From contig NZ_JSYG01000011.1 in the NCBI RefSeq assembly GCF_000784735.1, positions 1 through 64,000 on the forward strand: 64,000 bases of DNA. The letters run 5' to 3'. Positions within the stretch are counted from its first letter, which is position 1; every line of letters starts with the position of its first letter. Both the position numbers and the translations under genes were made by a program. The notes beneath the pieces are model-generated. The model saw nothing but the letters and a program-made list of their open reading frames with translations. It did no database searches and was not told where the DNA came from. The DNA is from Dickeya undicola. Its GTDB lineage: Bacteria > Pseudomonadota > Gammaproteobacteria > Enterobacterales > Enterobacteriaceae. Positions 1 through 9,381 of the stretch are shown piece by piece.

Positions 1-94
1 CACCGCTTTCATCCCTGAACCTCTGCTGTATAGAAAACTCAATGCCATGAAAGCATTGAGAAAATATTGAAAAGATGTGGATTTATTAAATACG

Positions 95-1774
95 TTAAAA
101 CGACAAACCGACCCGGTAGCCCACCACCATCGTGTCGGGCTGCAACCATGCCGGGTAAGAAATCGGCCATCCTACCGTTACCTGCTGGCTCAGCCAGCGA
201 TTGGCGACGGTGACGCCAACGGCCCCGCCCCATAGCGACGCCGCTGTCGAGTCATCCTGTTTATGGTTGTAGAGATGACCGCCATCGACGGCCCCCATGA
301 AGGTGACACTACCCAGCAGCGGCAGTTGCCATACCTGCCAGTTCAGTTCGTTACGCCAGTAAGCGCCCCGGTTGCCGGAAGTGTACTGCTCGCGGAACCC
401 GCGCACGGAGGACTCCCCGCCCAGCGTCAGTTGCTCGCTACCATAAAGCGCACGCGCCGCGTACTGGCCGTACAGGCTGCCAAGGTAGGTGATGCTGTCG
501 GTAAGCGGGTAGTAATAGCTGGCCGATAATGTCCATTTGTTGAACTCGGCTCGTGGTTCGTCGGCGCTTTTATCGGTGTCGGTTTCTGCACCAAGCCAGC
601 GCACACCGCGGTTATACATCGGGTTGAAAGTTGCCAGCCCGCCCCACAGTTTCTGACTGTGATTGACGCCAAGCGATACACTACTCAGCTTACGGCTGCT
701 GGACGATAACAGCGCACCATTAAGATAGTTATTACCGGTACGCTGGCTAAATGTGCTGACAATAGCGGTTTTCATGGTGCCGTTGCGGAACACGACGCGA
801 GAGAGTGACAACCGATGGGTATCGCTGTCACCGGTGGAATGCCAGGGGAAATCACGGCTGATAAACGTATTGCGATAACGGCTTTGGGAATAACTGTAGC
901 CCAGGTTCCAGTAGCCATAGGGCATAGAGAAACCGGCCTGTAGGCTTTCTGCATCATGGCTGGTGGCAAAGCGGCTACTGTGTCCTGCACTGATAAACCA
1001 CTGGTCGGCCACGCCGAACAGATTATCCAGTGCCAGGCTGCCGTTGAGCTGCTGCTCACCGGTACTTTTTTGTCCACTGTTATCGAAGGTAAGGCCGCCG
1101 GTGAACGGCAGATGAGCCTCGCGGGTCAGATTCACCACCGAATACCCCGGCTGGCTGCCCGGCAGAATCTCGATAGTGACCTGCTGGGACGGCATACGGT
1201 TCATCTGTTCCATACCCTGTTCGATATCGCGCAGGTTTAGGATCTCCCCTTCCCGCGCTGGAAACGCCGTGCGGGTCATCCGTTCCGTCTGGTTGTTGAT
1301 GGTGATCTTTTCCAGCCGTCCTTCCAGGATCTCCAGTTGCAGTACACCGCCCGACAGATCCTGCTCACTCAGAAACGCCCGGCTGGTGATGTAGCCGCGC
1401 TGGATATACCAGTTGCTGACGTCATGCACCAGTTGGTTGATCTGCTCAAGATTATTACAGCGATGAATATAGTCAGCCGTCAGCGCCATTTGGTCACGCT
1501 GGCTTAATAACGTGCTGTGATTAAAGCGAATTTCACGCAAGGTAAAACAGGGGCCTTGCGGCGCGCCGTCCGCTTTCAGCGGTGCCTGCACGATATTATT
1601 CAATTGCTGCAACGCTTCCCGCTGTTGGCGAGAGTGTTCAATCACTTCCGACTGACGTTGCTGGGTTTCGTTTCGCTCAGCCGGATCCAGCAAAGCGGAA
1701 AATACAGAAGCGGTGTAACCAATGAGGGAAAAACAGACGATCAGGCCAGTTTTCCTGCGACTGACAAACATCAT
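95..1774 (-). CDS. hecB: HecB-like two-partner-secretion outer-membrane transporter
   Basis: This is a ShlB/FhaC/HecB-family (TpsB) outer-membrane transporter, which exports a large TpsA haemolysin/adhesin partner. The protein has an N-terminal signal peptide, a Gln/Arg-rich helix, two POTRA-like domains (roughly residues 60-220) and a C-terminal 16-strand beta-barrel ending in Phe (GYRVGLSF). The frame is open from 1849. I prefer the ATG at 1774 or 1771 because it gives a clean signal peptide (MMFVSRRKTGLIVCFSLIG), but no strong ribosome binding site separates the candidates. The partner hecA would be expected downstream on the same strand, beyond position 1. It lies just beyond the hrpN terminator, as in Dickeya hrp clusters. 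The family call is firm; the symbol rests on family and location. Confidence 0.85.
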   Translation of the reverse strand: MMFVSRRKTGLIVCFSLIGYTASVFSALLDPAERNETQQRQSEVIEHSRQQREALQQLNNIVQAPLKADGAPQGPCFTLREIRFNHSTLLSQRDQMALTADYIHRCNNLEQINQLVHDVSNWYIQRGYITSRAFLSEQDLSGGVLQLEILEGRLEKITINNQTERMTRTAFPAREGEILNLRDIEQGMEQMNRMPSQQVTIEILPGSQPGYSVVNLTREAHLPFTGGLTFDNSGQKSTGEQQLNGSLALDNLFGVADQWFISAGHSSRFATSHDAESLQAGFSMPYGYWNLGYSYSQSRYRNTFISRDFPWHSTGDSDTHRLSLSRVVFRNGTMKTAIVSTFSQRTGNNYLNGALLSSSSRKLSSVSLGVNHSQKLWGGLATFNPMYNRGVRWLGAETDTDKSADEPRAEFNKWTLSASYYYPLTDSITYLGSLYGQYAARALYGSEQLTLGGESSVRGFREQYTSGNRGAYWRNELNWQVWQLPLLGSVTFMGAVDGGHLYNHKQDDSTAASLWGGAVGVTVANRWLSQQVTVGWPISYPAWLQPDTMVVGYRVGLSF

Positions 1775-2011
1775 GCACATCCATGTAATAGAAACAGAGG
1801 GTAAAAATTGGCGAAATAATAATGTGAATTCCTTTCGAAAACAATACAAATACTTACAAATGGCTTAGCCAAACACACAGCAAAATATACGTAATGTATT
1901 GATTTTAAATAAACAATAAAATTTCCACAAAAGAACAAAAAGGGTAACTAACTTCATGAAATGTAAACACGAGAAGGAAGCCGCTATCGCGTTTGTGCCG
2001 CACAAAGAAAA

Positions 2012-2033
2012 AGAGACAGGCTTCCCTGTCTCT
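2012..2033 (-). terminator. Rho-independent terminator of hrpN
   Basis: On the minus strand the sequence AGAGACAGG-GAAG-CCTGTCTCT forms a perfect 9-bp stem. It is followed by TTTTCTTT, about 35 bp after the hrpN stop. It should isolate hrpN from hecB. Confidence 0.85.
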
Positions 2034-2068
2034 GTTTTCTTTTCCGCTTTATCGGGCAACTATGCCTA

Positions 2069-3094
2069 TCAGGCGTGGGCCAGCTTACCCAGCGCCATGT
2101 TGGCAATCTTGTCGCCGACGACTGCGGCATCGATACCCAGTGACGCACCACCCGCACCACGCAGGTTCAGGTTGGTATTGCCAGTATCACCCGCCACGGC
2201 GCTTTTGATCATGCCCAACGCCTGACGGAACTTGTCCATGCTGGCACCGGTCATACCGTCATCATCCGGTTTACTCAGCGCTTTAGCCCAGGATTTGTCG
2301 TCAGTTTTCGCTGAACTCCAGCCATCTTTCTGATACTGCGGCTTACCAAAAATTTCCGGATACTGATCCATAAACTGGCCGATTTCTTTAGCCAGACCAC
2401 GGTCTTCTTTATCTACGAAATGACGGTTGTTGCCGTCAACATGGGTGCTGACATTGCTCAGTGCGTTCAGCGCCGCATTCTGACCCACGCCCATACCAAT
2501 GGCGTTGCCCAGTTGATTAAATGATCCGGCACCGCTTAGGCCCTGCAAACCGCCAGCGCCCAGCGTCATCGGCGAAGAACCGCCCATGGCCTGACCCAGG
2601 CCGTTGCCCAGAATCGACGACAGCGCATTGCCGACACCTTTACCGAAAGCATCCATGTTGCCCGGCGTCATCTGGCTGGCATTCAGCATCGCGTTAGCCA
2701 TCTGATTACCCTGATTGGTCAGGCGGTCAACCGTGTCTTTTCCCAGCAGATTATTCAGCGCATTTTCAAACATTTGGGACAGGGGGTCACTACCGGTTTT
2801 CGGCGGTGACAGCAGGTTGCCCGCACCCTGTGCGCCATTACCGAACGACTTACCCAGTTGGTTGCCCGCACCAAGACTCTGTTGCAGGCCGGAACCCAGC
2901 CCCTGCGCCATCGCACCGCCAAACATCATCGCAGTCAGCGCTGACGTCAGCTTATCAATGGTGCTGCTGAGTTTGTCTACGCTGGAACCCAGGGATGATG
3001 TCGCGGCGTTAAGCCCCTTCAGTCCCTGAGAGCCCAGACCCAGGCCGGAGACGCCCAAATCACCGCCGATGTGCGCTTTGATCGTAATTTGCAT
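2069..3094 (-). CDS. hrpN: Harpin HrpN
   Basis: HrpN is a heat-stable, glycine-rich harpin secreted by the T3SS that elicits plant defence and helps translocation. The 341-residue protein starts [19 protein letters not shown], is rich in Gly, Ser, Asn, Met and Leu, has no cysteine, and has the amphipathic N-terminal helical region and a charged C-terminal part (about residues 215-300) typical of Erwinia/Dickeya HrpN. It is transcribed alone: a good hrp box lies at 3192-3219 and a strong terminator follows. It sits between hrpV and hecB, the position expected in Dickeya. Start and identity are secure. Confidence 0.96.
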   Translation of the reverse strand: MQITIKAHIGGDLGVSGLGLGSQGLKGLNAATSSLGSSVDKLSSTIDKLTSALTAMMFGGAMAQGLGSGLQQSLGAGNQLGKSFGNGAQGAGNLLSPPKTGSDPLSQMFENALNNLLGKDTVDRLTNQGNQMANAMLNASQMTPGNMDAFGKGVGNALSSILGNGLGQAMGGSSPMTLGAGGLQGLSGAGSFNQLGNAIGMGVGQNAALNALSNVSTHVDGNNRHFVDKEDRGLAKEIGQFMDQYPEIFGKPQYQKDGWSSAKTDDKSWAKALSKPDDDGMTGASMDKFRQALGMIKSAVAGDTGNTNLNLRGAGGASLGIDAAVVGDKIANMALGKLAHA

Positions 3095-3191
3095 AATTTC
3101 GTTTCCTCATTCATGTCAGGTGTTCGCTAAAGTATCTGCAACGGATGCCCGCTCCGATCCCGATGCGGGCATCATGATGGATACTTGTTAC

Positions 3192-3219
3192 TGAGTGACG
3201 CCCGCGGCGAAACGGTTCC
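3192..3219 (-). promoter_or_regulatory. hrp box (HrpL promoter) of hrpN
   Basis: On the minus strand GGAACC (3219-3214) is followed by 15 nt and TCACTCA (3198-3192). This is one mismatch from the HrpL consensus GGAACC-N15/16-CCACNNA. It lies about 100 bp upstream of the hrpN start. Confidence 0.85.
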
Positions 3220-3253
3220 CCGCGGATGCCGGTTTAGCGTAAAAAACCGCGCG

Positions 3254-3664
3254 TCATCTCAATGACCGGGCAATCCCCACGCCAGCTTGCGGACGTACCA
3301 CGCGTGCCGCCGAGGCGGACGGCAGCGTTAGCCCTGCCAGTTCAAACAGGCGCTCAACAAATTGCGGATAGGTATCGGGTGCCGCAGGCAGCGGCCACCA
3401 GAGAATCAGCACATCGCTGCCATTCAGGCACAGATGGCAACCATCGCACGCTATGGCCTGTTGATGACGACGCCCGAGCAGGCTGCGCAACATGCCGGGA
3501 TACTGCTGCCCAGGTTGAATCTGCAACATCAGCTCGCGGCCGGTATCGCCGAACTGAAACACCAGATCAACGCCGGATTGTGGCGACCAGCGCGCCGCTT
3601 CATGCCGGTTCATCGCCGCCATAAACGCCGTAAGATTGTCAAAAATCGCGATACCGTCGTTCAT
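3254..3664 (-). CDS. hrpV: HrpV, negative regulator / T3SS accessory protein
   Basis: HrpV is the last gene of the hrpF-hrpG-hrcC-hrpT-hrpV operon. In Hrp1 systems it acts as an anti-activator of the HrpS-type enhancer-binding protein and is antagonised by HrpG. The frame is open from 3718, but the ATG at 3664 is preferred: it overlaps the hrpT stop as ATGA and gives 136 residues beginning MNDGIAIFDNLTAFMAAMN. The protein is soluble, with no signal or membrane segment. The C-terminus is Arg/Ala rich. Identification rests on order in the operon, size and recognisable sequence type. The regulatory role is family knowledge. Confidence 0.85.
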   Translation of the reverse strand: MNDGIAIFDNLTAFMAAMNRHEAARWSPQSGVDLVFQFGDTGRELMLQIQPGQQYPGMLRSLLGRRHQQAIACDGCHLCLNGSDVLILWWPLPAAPDTYPQFVERLFELAGLTLPSASAARVVRPQAGVGIARSLR

Positions 3665-3849
3665 AGCACGCTCACACGGGTAAAATCGGCAGCACCGGGG
3701 CGCATGTCCGTCTGCCACCAGATCACCATCTGCCGGTTATCCGGTTCAGGACGACAACTGACTGAATCACAGGCACTCAGCGGCGCTCGGGCGGCACAGG
3801 CGCTGAGCAGCAGCGACCCGCACAGCACCAGCAAGAGTTGATAACGCAT
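3661..3849 (-). CDS. hrpT: HrpT, small T3SS lipoprotein
   Basis: This 62-residue lipoprotein has a signal peptide and a lipobox LLSAC with the lipidated cysteine at residue 18. In Hrp1 systems HrpT is an outer-membrane lipoprotein associated with assembly of the HrcC secretin. The short mature part contains two more cysteines and a WWQTD segment. It lies 33 bp after hrcC and overlaps hrpV by 4 bp, so the two are translationally coupled. Its very small size is normal for the family. Confidence 0.9.
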   Translation of the reverse strand: MRYQLLLVLCGSLLLSACAARAPLSACDSVSCRPEPDNRQMVIWWQTDMRPGAADFTRVSVL

Positions 3850-3882
3850 GGCTTTTCTCCCTAAAGGCTATGTGGTAAATCG

Positions 3883-5955
3883 TCAGGGTTTAATCAGTGA
3901 GGCGCGTGATGGCTGCGCATTTTTAGCTGGCAGCAATGCCAGATACACTTCGGTGGATTCGCCAGGGGCCAGCGTGGTTTTCGGCCAGGCTGCGACGGCC
4001 AGCGTGCGGCTACTGGCACAGTTGGCTTCATCAAAACGCTGGGGACGCGTGCCGGTGTTTTTCACCACCCCCACCGCCAAACTGAGCGTCAAGTTGCTGT
4101 ACCATTGATGACGATTGCTCTGATAACTCAGCGACGGCGACGTGCGGCAGAACTCCGACAAACGCGCCCCGTTGCTGTCGATGGTGAACCCAGCGGGCGT
4201 CTGGCCACTGGCCAGATCACGCATGGCATTCTCCACCATGCCGAACAGATCGGTTTTGCTGTTGCGCTGTGCTACGCGCCCCATCGCATCATTGAGCTGG
4301 CGACGGTTATCCGCCGACACAAATCGGGTGGGATCGTTCTGATCACCAATCAGGTGTGGAGTAAGAATGAATAGCCGTTCGCGGCGGGATACTTCGTGCT
4401 GGCGAGAGGTGAACAGTTTGCCGATCCAGGGAATATCGCCCAGCAGCGGTACGCGCTTATCACGATCACCGCTCTCTTCCACGTGGAACCCGCCCAGCAC
4501 CAGCGCCCGGTTCTCGCCAATCAGCGCTTGTGTGCTGACGGTGCCGCGCTTCACACCAGAGGCGGTGCCTTCGGTATTGGTTTCCACCTGGCCGTCTTCA
4601 ATGTCGATCACCAGTTGAATGCTACTCAGGCTGCCACGACCGACGACGCGTGGCGTGACTTGCAAGCTGGTGCCTGCTGTTACTGGCTGTACGTTGGCTA
4701 CCCGTTCACCGGTGGCGGTGATGAAAGCGGTGCGGCTAAAATCGATCACCGCCGGTTGATTTTCCAGCGTCAGCACCGACGGGTTGGCGACAATCGACGC
4801 GGTGCCTTCACCTTCCAGCGCCTGTATGTCGGCGAAGAAGCGCTTGAAATCACTGACAAACAGGGTGCTGGAGCCGGACATCATGCTGGCACCACCGGTA
4901 ACCGCCCCCAGTTTGCCCTGCCAGTTGGCCTCTAACCGTGACAGCGCGGTGCGATCAACATCCAGGATGATCGCGTCAATATTGACCAGGTTTTGCGGCA
5001 CATCGATCTTGTCGATCAGTTGCTGATATTCATCCCGACGCTTTTCGTCGTCGCGAATCAACAATGCGTTGTTACGCACATCGGCTGAGACTTTGCCGTT
5101 AAGCTGATCTTTTCGCCGTGCCGTCGCCCCCGCGACGCCGCTGCTGCTGCGGCTTGCCAACCGCGCCAACATAGCGCGCGCATTGACTTCAATCGCCTGG
5201 CTGGCATCCTGCCCGCCGCCGCTGGCGGCTGCCATCGCACCGTCGCTGCCCATGCCACTGGCGGCGGCTGATGCACCAGCAGGCGTGTTGCGGCTGCCAT
5301 CCATCAGTTCATTGAGGATGGTCGCCACACCGGGGATCACCAGACGCTGATCGCGATACTGGATAGTGCGATCCGATACTGAGGCATAACGCAGCGGAAA
5401 AATCATCACCTTGCGGCGATCTTCCTTGGTTTCGCGCTGCTGGCTGAAGTTACGGATCAGGTTGACGTATTCCGCCGGGCCGGTGACCAGCACCACTCCC
5501 TCTTCCGGCAGTTCCCCCCAACCGAAACGCGCATCCAGCAAACCAATGCCAGTCAGCGCCTGCTTCATGTCCGGTGCGGCATCCTGCGATACCTCAATAC
5601 GCACCGATGCCTGCTCATCCTGCGGGCTGACGTACAACACGTTGTTGTAGACGAACCACTGAAAACGGTGCTCCAGCGCCAACCGATCCAAAAACGCCAC
5701 CGCATTGTCGGCCCGAATTTTGGCCTCTACGTTGACGTCTTCAATGTTACCCAGCACCAGGTCGACGCCGTGGCTGTTGGCGAAATCCTGCAACACCGCC
5801 GACAGCGGTGTCTGTTCGGCGGAATAGGCATATGCGCCTTTGCTCCAGTCCGGCGGCGTCGCCGCGTGGGCGATGGGCAACATCCCCATCAGCACCAGCG
5901 ACCAGCAAAACAGGCGGTAAAGGTTGAACAATAATGCATACAGCGTGTTACGCAT
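3883..5955 (-). CDS. hrcC: HrcC, T3SS outer-membrane secretin (SctC)
   Basis: HrcC forms the outer-membrane ring of the injectisome. The 690-residue protein has an N-terminal signal peptide ending near ...AHAATPPDW, N0/N1-type periplasmic domains (about 35-200), a Gly/Ala/Ser-rich linker (about 225-260), a further N domain, and the secretin core (about 370-570). Core signatures are IVANPSVLTLENQPAVIDF and VPLLGDIPWIGKLF. The roughly 120-residue C-terminal extension is the likely pilotin and outer-membrane targeting part. It overlaps hrpG by 8 bp. It belongs to the operon starting at the hrp box 6641-6668. Confidence 0.96.
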   Translation of the reverse strand: MRNTLYALLFNLYRLFCWSLVLMGMLPIAHAATPPDWSKGAYAYSAEQTPLSAVLQDFANSHGVDLVLGNIEDVNVEAKIRADNAVAFLDRLALEHRFQWFVYNNVLYVSPQDEQASVRIEVSQDAAPDMKQALTGIGLLDARFGWGELPEEGVVLVTGPAEYVNLIRNFSQQRETKEDRRKVMIFPLRYASVSDRTIQYRDQRLVIPGVATILNELMDGSRNTPAGASAAASGMGSDGAMAAASGGGQDASQAIEVNARAMLARLASRSSSGVAGATARRKDQLNGKVSADVRNNALLIRDDEKRRDEYQQLIDKIDVPQNLVNIDAIILDVDRTALSRLEANWQGKLGAVTGGASMMSGSSTLFVSDFKRFFADIQALEGEGTASIVANPSVLTLENQPAVIDFSRTAFITATGERVANVQPVTAGTSLQVTPRVVGRGSLSSIQLVIDIEDGQVETNTEGTASGVKRGTVSTQALIGENRALVLGGFHVEESGDRDKRVPLLGDIPWIGKLFTSRQHEVSRRERLFILTPHLIGDQNDPTRFVSADNRRQLNDAMGRVAQRNSKTDLFGMVENAMRDLASGQTPAGFTIDSNGARLSEFCRTSPSLSYQSNRHQWYSNLTLSLAVGVVKNTGTRPQRFDEANCASSRTLAVAAWPKTTLAPGESTEVYLALLPAKNAQPSRASLIKP

Positions 5956-6382
5956 GCTGATCTCCTTGCAAAAAAGCCAGTGTTTTTAGATTCAGCGGCG
6001 GCGGCGATGCCGGTCTGGCAAGCGGAGCCAACAGGCTCTGCCAGACATCCCGCTGATTAACCAGCGCTTCCAGTGCGCGACACAGCCGAATCGGGTCATC
6101 CGGCTCGCGTCGCATCAGTAACCATAATTGCTCGTCGGTGGCGGACCAGCAGAGTGCGGCGGCTTCCATGCCCAGTCGCAACACAGCGGCTGACGAGTAG
6201 CGCAGCGCCTTGTGCAACAGCCGGTCATCCACCTTGACCGACAGCGTGACGACGGCGGAACAGCCCACCCCGTCGTGATAACGGGTCAACGCCACCGGGC
6301 TGCCGTCAATGTGCAGCGTCAACTGGCCCGCCGCACTGTTGAGCCAGCGCTCGATGACCCCAATCAACTCAGTTGAAGTCAT
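5948..6382 (-). CDS. hrpG: HrpG, T3SS regulator/chaperone-like protein
   Basis: HrpG of Hrp1 clusters is a small cytoplasmic chaperone-like protein. In Pseudomonas it binds HrpV and so relieves repression of HrpS-dependent transcription. This is not the unrelated Xanthomonas/Ralstonia HrpG response regulator. The 144-residue protein is acidic, with an alpha/beta fold expected and no membrane segment. It overlaps hrpF by 14 bp upstream and hrcC by 8 bp downstream, indicating coupled translation. The name rests on gene order between hrpF and hrcC and on size. Conservation in this family is low, so sequence alone is weaker evidence. Confidence 0.85.
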   Translation of the reverse strand: MTSTELIGVIERWLNSAAGQLTLHIDGSPVALTRYHDGVGCSAVVTLSVKVDDRLLHKALRYSSAAVLRLGMEAAALCWSATDEQLWLLMRREPDDPIRLCRALEALVNQRDVWQSLLAPLARPASPPPLNLKTLAFLQGDQHA

Positions 6383-6596
6383 TGATGATGGCCTTCGCCA
6401 GACCGTGCTTGACGCTCAGCATCTGCCCGGCAGCCCAGTTGGCGTTCGAATAGTCCATGCTGGCTTCATAAAAGGCATAGGTATCCGCCGCGCTGACATC
6501 CCCCTCCGAGACGGTCAACGCCATCTCATCGAGCCGGGACTGCGCATCGACAAACGCGCCGTCTAACCGGCGCTGAATAGGTGAAGATGAAGACAT
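6369..6596 (-). CDS. hrpF: HrpF, T3SS needle-base / YscE-EscG-type protein
   Basis: HrpF heads the hrcC operon. In Hrp1 systems it is a small cytoplasmic protein that behaves as a chaperone or partner of the HrpA pilin. The frame opens at 6659, but the ATG at 6596 gives 75 residues (MSSSSPIQRRLDGAFVDAQ...), the usual HrpF length, and the upstream codons lie between the hrp box and the gene. The C-terminus SVKHGLAKAIINDFN is typical. A near-perfect hrp box lies 45-72 bp upstream of the start, so the operon has kept its own HrpL promoter although foreign genes now lie immediately upstream. Confidence 0.9.
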   Translation of the reverse strand: MSSSSPIQRRLDGAFVDAQSRLDEMALTVSEGDVSAADTYAFYEASMDYSNANWAAGQMLSVKHGLAKAIINDFN

Positions 6597-6640
6597 GGTT
6601 GCTACTCCCGTTGATTGAGCTGGTATGGTTGGCCTGCAGT

Positions 6641-6668
6641 TGTGTGGCCGGGGAGTCACGGCGGTTCC
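6641..6668 (-). promoter_or_regulatory. hrp box (HrpL promoter) of the hrpF-hrcC-hrpV operon
   Basis: On the minus strand GGAACC (6668-6663), 15 nt, then CCACACA (6647-6641) matches the consensus GGAACC-N15-CCACNNA exactly. It marks the left limit of the inserted segment, because only about 118 bp separate it from the end of the RdrB-like gene. Confidence 0.93.
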
Positions 6669-6786
6669 ATCGGGTAAAAGAAAGATGAAAAGAGGATGGG
6701 AAAATCGGTTTGTGGGAGACGATTGCGGTTAGATCAAGGTAACGGGAGAGGGTGAAAAAGCCACACCTGCCCCCGTCAATTAACGC

Positions 6787-9378
6787 TTAATTCGGCAACA
6801 CGGGCGATTGATCAAGATGGTTGCGTCTGAATATCTCAACTCCTTTCTCACGCAGAGTATTGATCCATAAATCAGCCATCCAGGTGCCAATGCCAAAAAA
6901 CTGCACCGCAGTTTCCCGCATCAGGCGATGCTCGTTGGCAATGGTAGTCGGCATCAGCGCGCTATCATCGGTATTGATGCATACGGCCAGCGGACCGGAA
7001 CGTAATCCATAGCGGTTAAACTTCTCTCCCGGCTTTAGCCAATCCGGTTGCGGCGGATTCCAGCGAAACAGAGGGTGTTCATGATAGTACTCAAAGCGCC
7101 CGATATAGATATTTGAGGTCGGGCAGGCTTCAATCACAAGGCCAAGCCGACTGTATTTCTCCATCAGAAAATCCTGTATCGCTTCATACAGTCGCAGTTC
7201 GCCCGCAGAAACCCAGTCTTCAGAGTGACTCAGGGTGATCGCAAAATGTTCGCTCTCTTGAGGTAAGCAGTTCACCGAGATAGTGTGGTTTATCCTGTCC
7301 GCCTCACGTTTGGGCAAACCGCTGTCCAGATAACGGCGCTGCCAGAGGTTAACCACTTTCTCGTTGTCTTCATCAACCGATTGGCGGCTCATCAATAATT
7401 GTGCATCCGGCACCCACTCGGCAAACCTACCGACTTCACTTTGCATGGCGTCAAAATCAGGCCAGTTACGGCGCAGTCGCCAGGCATCATACAGTTGATT
7501 CGGGGTATAAATGTCGCCCAATATCCATTGCGACCAGTGATGGATTTTGTCACGCAATTCATGCATCACCGGAATGTGCTCTACCGTATGCCGGGACAGT
7601 TGCACTGCCTGATGATAGGCCCACACCAGGTTATCCAGATGCTGACCAGCGGTGAGCCAGGCACGCCGTTGGCGCTGCGCCCAGTGCTGCACATCCACCC
7701 CCAACGCCAGCCCGTGACCGATACGATCGCCTTCCCGCAACTGGCAGAATTCCACCGCTTCATCCATCGCCCGTAATCCGCTGAGCAGGTGGCTGTAATC
7801 TTCACCGGCGTGTACGGTAATAAACGGGCGTTTCAGACGCTGAGAAAACGGCATACCGGCGGGTTGTCTGGCGGCGCGCAACACCCGCAACACTGGTGCA
7901 AACACCTCGATGGGGAGCTCATTTTCATTGCCCGCCACATCGTAGCCACGCACCAGTTTGCGCACGTCAATTTTTCCTAGCGATGTACGGGTATCGCTTT
8001 CCTGCAAGGTGACCGACGTAGAAAAGTCTTCAAGCGCCCGGACTTGTTGCAGCAACTTAGCGCGGAAAGTGGTCAACCGTTTGTCATAGCGGCTGACAGC
8101 GGTTTTTTTCGGAAATCCGCGAGTAAAATGCACCACCAGATGCGCTTGTTCCGGCACATGCCAGCGCGCATGCTGGTCAAAAAAGTCGGTCAAATTGTGG
8201 TGATAAATATTGGGTTTGCGTTTATAACCGATGACCTCCCCCGGAGACACACGGTATTCCCGCGATACTGACGGGCTTAAATCATAACGAGGGACTTGCT
8301 CCCTGGAAAAGCGTTTATCCGCCCGCCGCACATCGGTGCCAAAATACTCGACAAATTGTCCCAAGCCCATCGCCGACACCACCATGTAGTTACGCAATAT
8401 CATGCTGGCCCGAATCAGGTTTGACAGCACACTGTCGTAATCCGGCTGGGATGTGCGCAGCAACAGCCCGCTACAAAACAGCAGCCAGCGCTGAGCACCG
8501 GCGTGCCCCTGTTGCATCGCGGCATAGAGTAGTTGCTGTTGCGCACTGTCAGGTGGGGTAATCAGCGTGCTATCCCGCAGTGACCAACGCTCGCTTTCCG
8601 TCAGCGGCAATGCCAGTGATCGTGTCAGTATACCGAGATCAACCGCGTTATCTGCTGCTGTGCCAGAGGGATAAATCGCCGCCAGTAAACAAGCCACATA
8701 AGCCGACAGCCAGCGTGGCAGTTGCTGTTTCGATAACTGCTCACTTTCCAAAAGAGGGTATTCCTCGCGCTGCGGCCACCTAATATCTGGCTTCAGACGC
8801 ACATCCCCCTCGACAAAACTCAGCATCGACAGCGAAGCATAACCGTGTCCGTTAAAATGCACATGGTTGTCGGCATAGTGGGTGTCACGCGAGTCATCAG
8901 GGAAGGCAAACGGACTCTGCTGAATCAGCAGCCCCACCAGTTCCCCTTCGTCCAGCACCCGCTGGCGCACCAGTTGCACATAAGCCTGCGCGATAATCCA
9001 GGCCGGGTCCAGCACCGAGCATAGCATCAGCCAGGCTTCCAGCCGTTCACGCCGCACCTCGAAACCGTTGCCTTGCCAGAGCAAAAACGCCTCCGCCAGT
9101 TGCCCCAGCAAAGTCATATTATCGGTTATTGCCATATCATCTGTTGACGATGACCTAGCCCAGCTATGCAGATTGTGTTCAATATCCTCATTACGCAGCC
9201 GCCCACCAAAATAGAACTGGTAATCCTTTGCCGCGCGCGTCAATAAACGCTGCTCTTCCTGTTGTTCAACATCCGGTGTATTACGCTGCCCGGTATGCTG
9301 TTGCAGATGAAAATAAAATAACCTGTCGGAAGCCAGACAGGCACAGGGAATTAACCAGCGAGGATCCTGGGTGTACAT
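6787..9378 (-). CDS. rdrB: RdrB-like adenosine deaminase of a RADAR anti-phage system
   Basis: This 863-residue protein is far longer than housekeeping adenosine deaminases but carries all their metal and catalytic motifs in order: HVH at 172-174 (NHVHFNGHG), HAGED at 523-527 (His and catalytic Glu), DRIGHGLAL at 551-559, EACPTSN at 750-756 and NTDDS at 802-806 (the catalytic Asp pair). Long insertions separate the first and second motifs. RADAR RdrB proteins have this size and motif set; RdrA/RdrB assemblies deaminate adenosine nucleotides or RNA during phage infection. The start ATG is 3 bp after the rdrA stop, with AGAGGA inside the end of rdrA as ribosome binding site. The pairing with a P-loop ATPase of about 860 residues makes the RADAR call strong. 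Activity here is inferred. Confidence 0.9.
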   Translation of the reverse strand: MYTQDPRWLIPCACLASDRLFYFHLQQHTGQRNTPDVEQQEEQRLLTRAAKDYQFYFGGRLRNEDIEHNLHSWARSSSTDDMAITDNMTLLGQLAEAFLLWQGNGFEVRRERLEAWLMLCSVLDPAWIIAQAYVQLVRQRVLDEGELVGLLIQQSPFAFPDDSRDTHYADNHVHFNGHGYASLSMLSFVEGDVRLKPDIRWPQREEYPLLESEQLSKQQLPRWLSAYVACLLAAIYPSGTAADNAVDLGILTRSLALPLTESERWSLRDSTLITPPDSAQQQLLYAAMQQGHAGAQRWLLFCSGLLLRTSQPDYDSVLSNLIRASMILRNYMVVSAMGLGQFVEYFGTDVRRADKRFSREQVPRYDLSPSVSREYRVSPGEVIGYKRKPNIYHHNLTDFFDQHARWHVPEQAHLVVHFTRGFPKKTAVSRYDKRLTTFRAKLLQQVRALEDFSTSVTLQESDTRTSLGKIDVRKLVRGYDVAGNENELPIEVFAPVLRVLRAARQPAGMPFSQRLKRPFITVHAGEDYSHLLSGLRAMDEAVEFCQLREGDRIGHGLALGVDVQHWAQRQRRAWLTAGQHLDNLVWAYHQAVQLSRHTVEHIPVMHELRDKIHHWSQWILGDIYTPNQLYDAWRLRRNWPDFDAMQSEVGRFAEWVPDAQLLMSRQSVDEDNEKVVNLWQRRYLDSGLPKREADRINHTISVNCLPQESEHFAITLSHSEDWVSAGELRLYEAIQDFLMEKYSRLGLVIEACPTSNIYIGRFEYYHEHPLFRWNPPQPDWLKPGEKFNRYGLRSGPLAVCINTDDSALMPTTIANEHRLMRETAVQFFGIGTWMADLWINTLREKGVEIFRRNHLDQSPVLPN

Positions 9379-9381
9379 GGG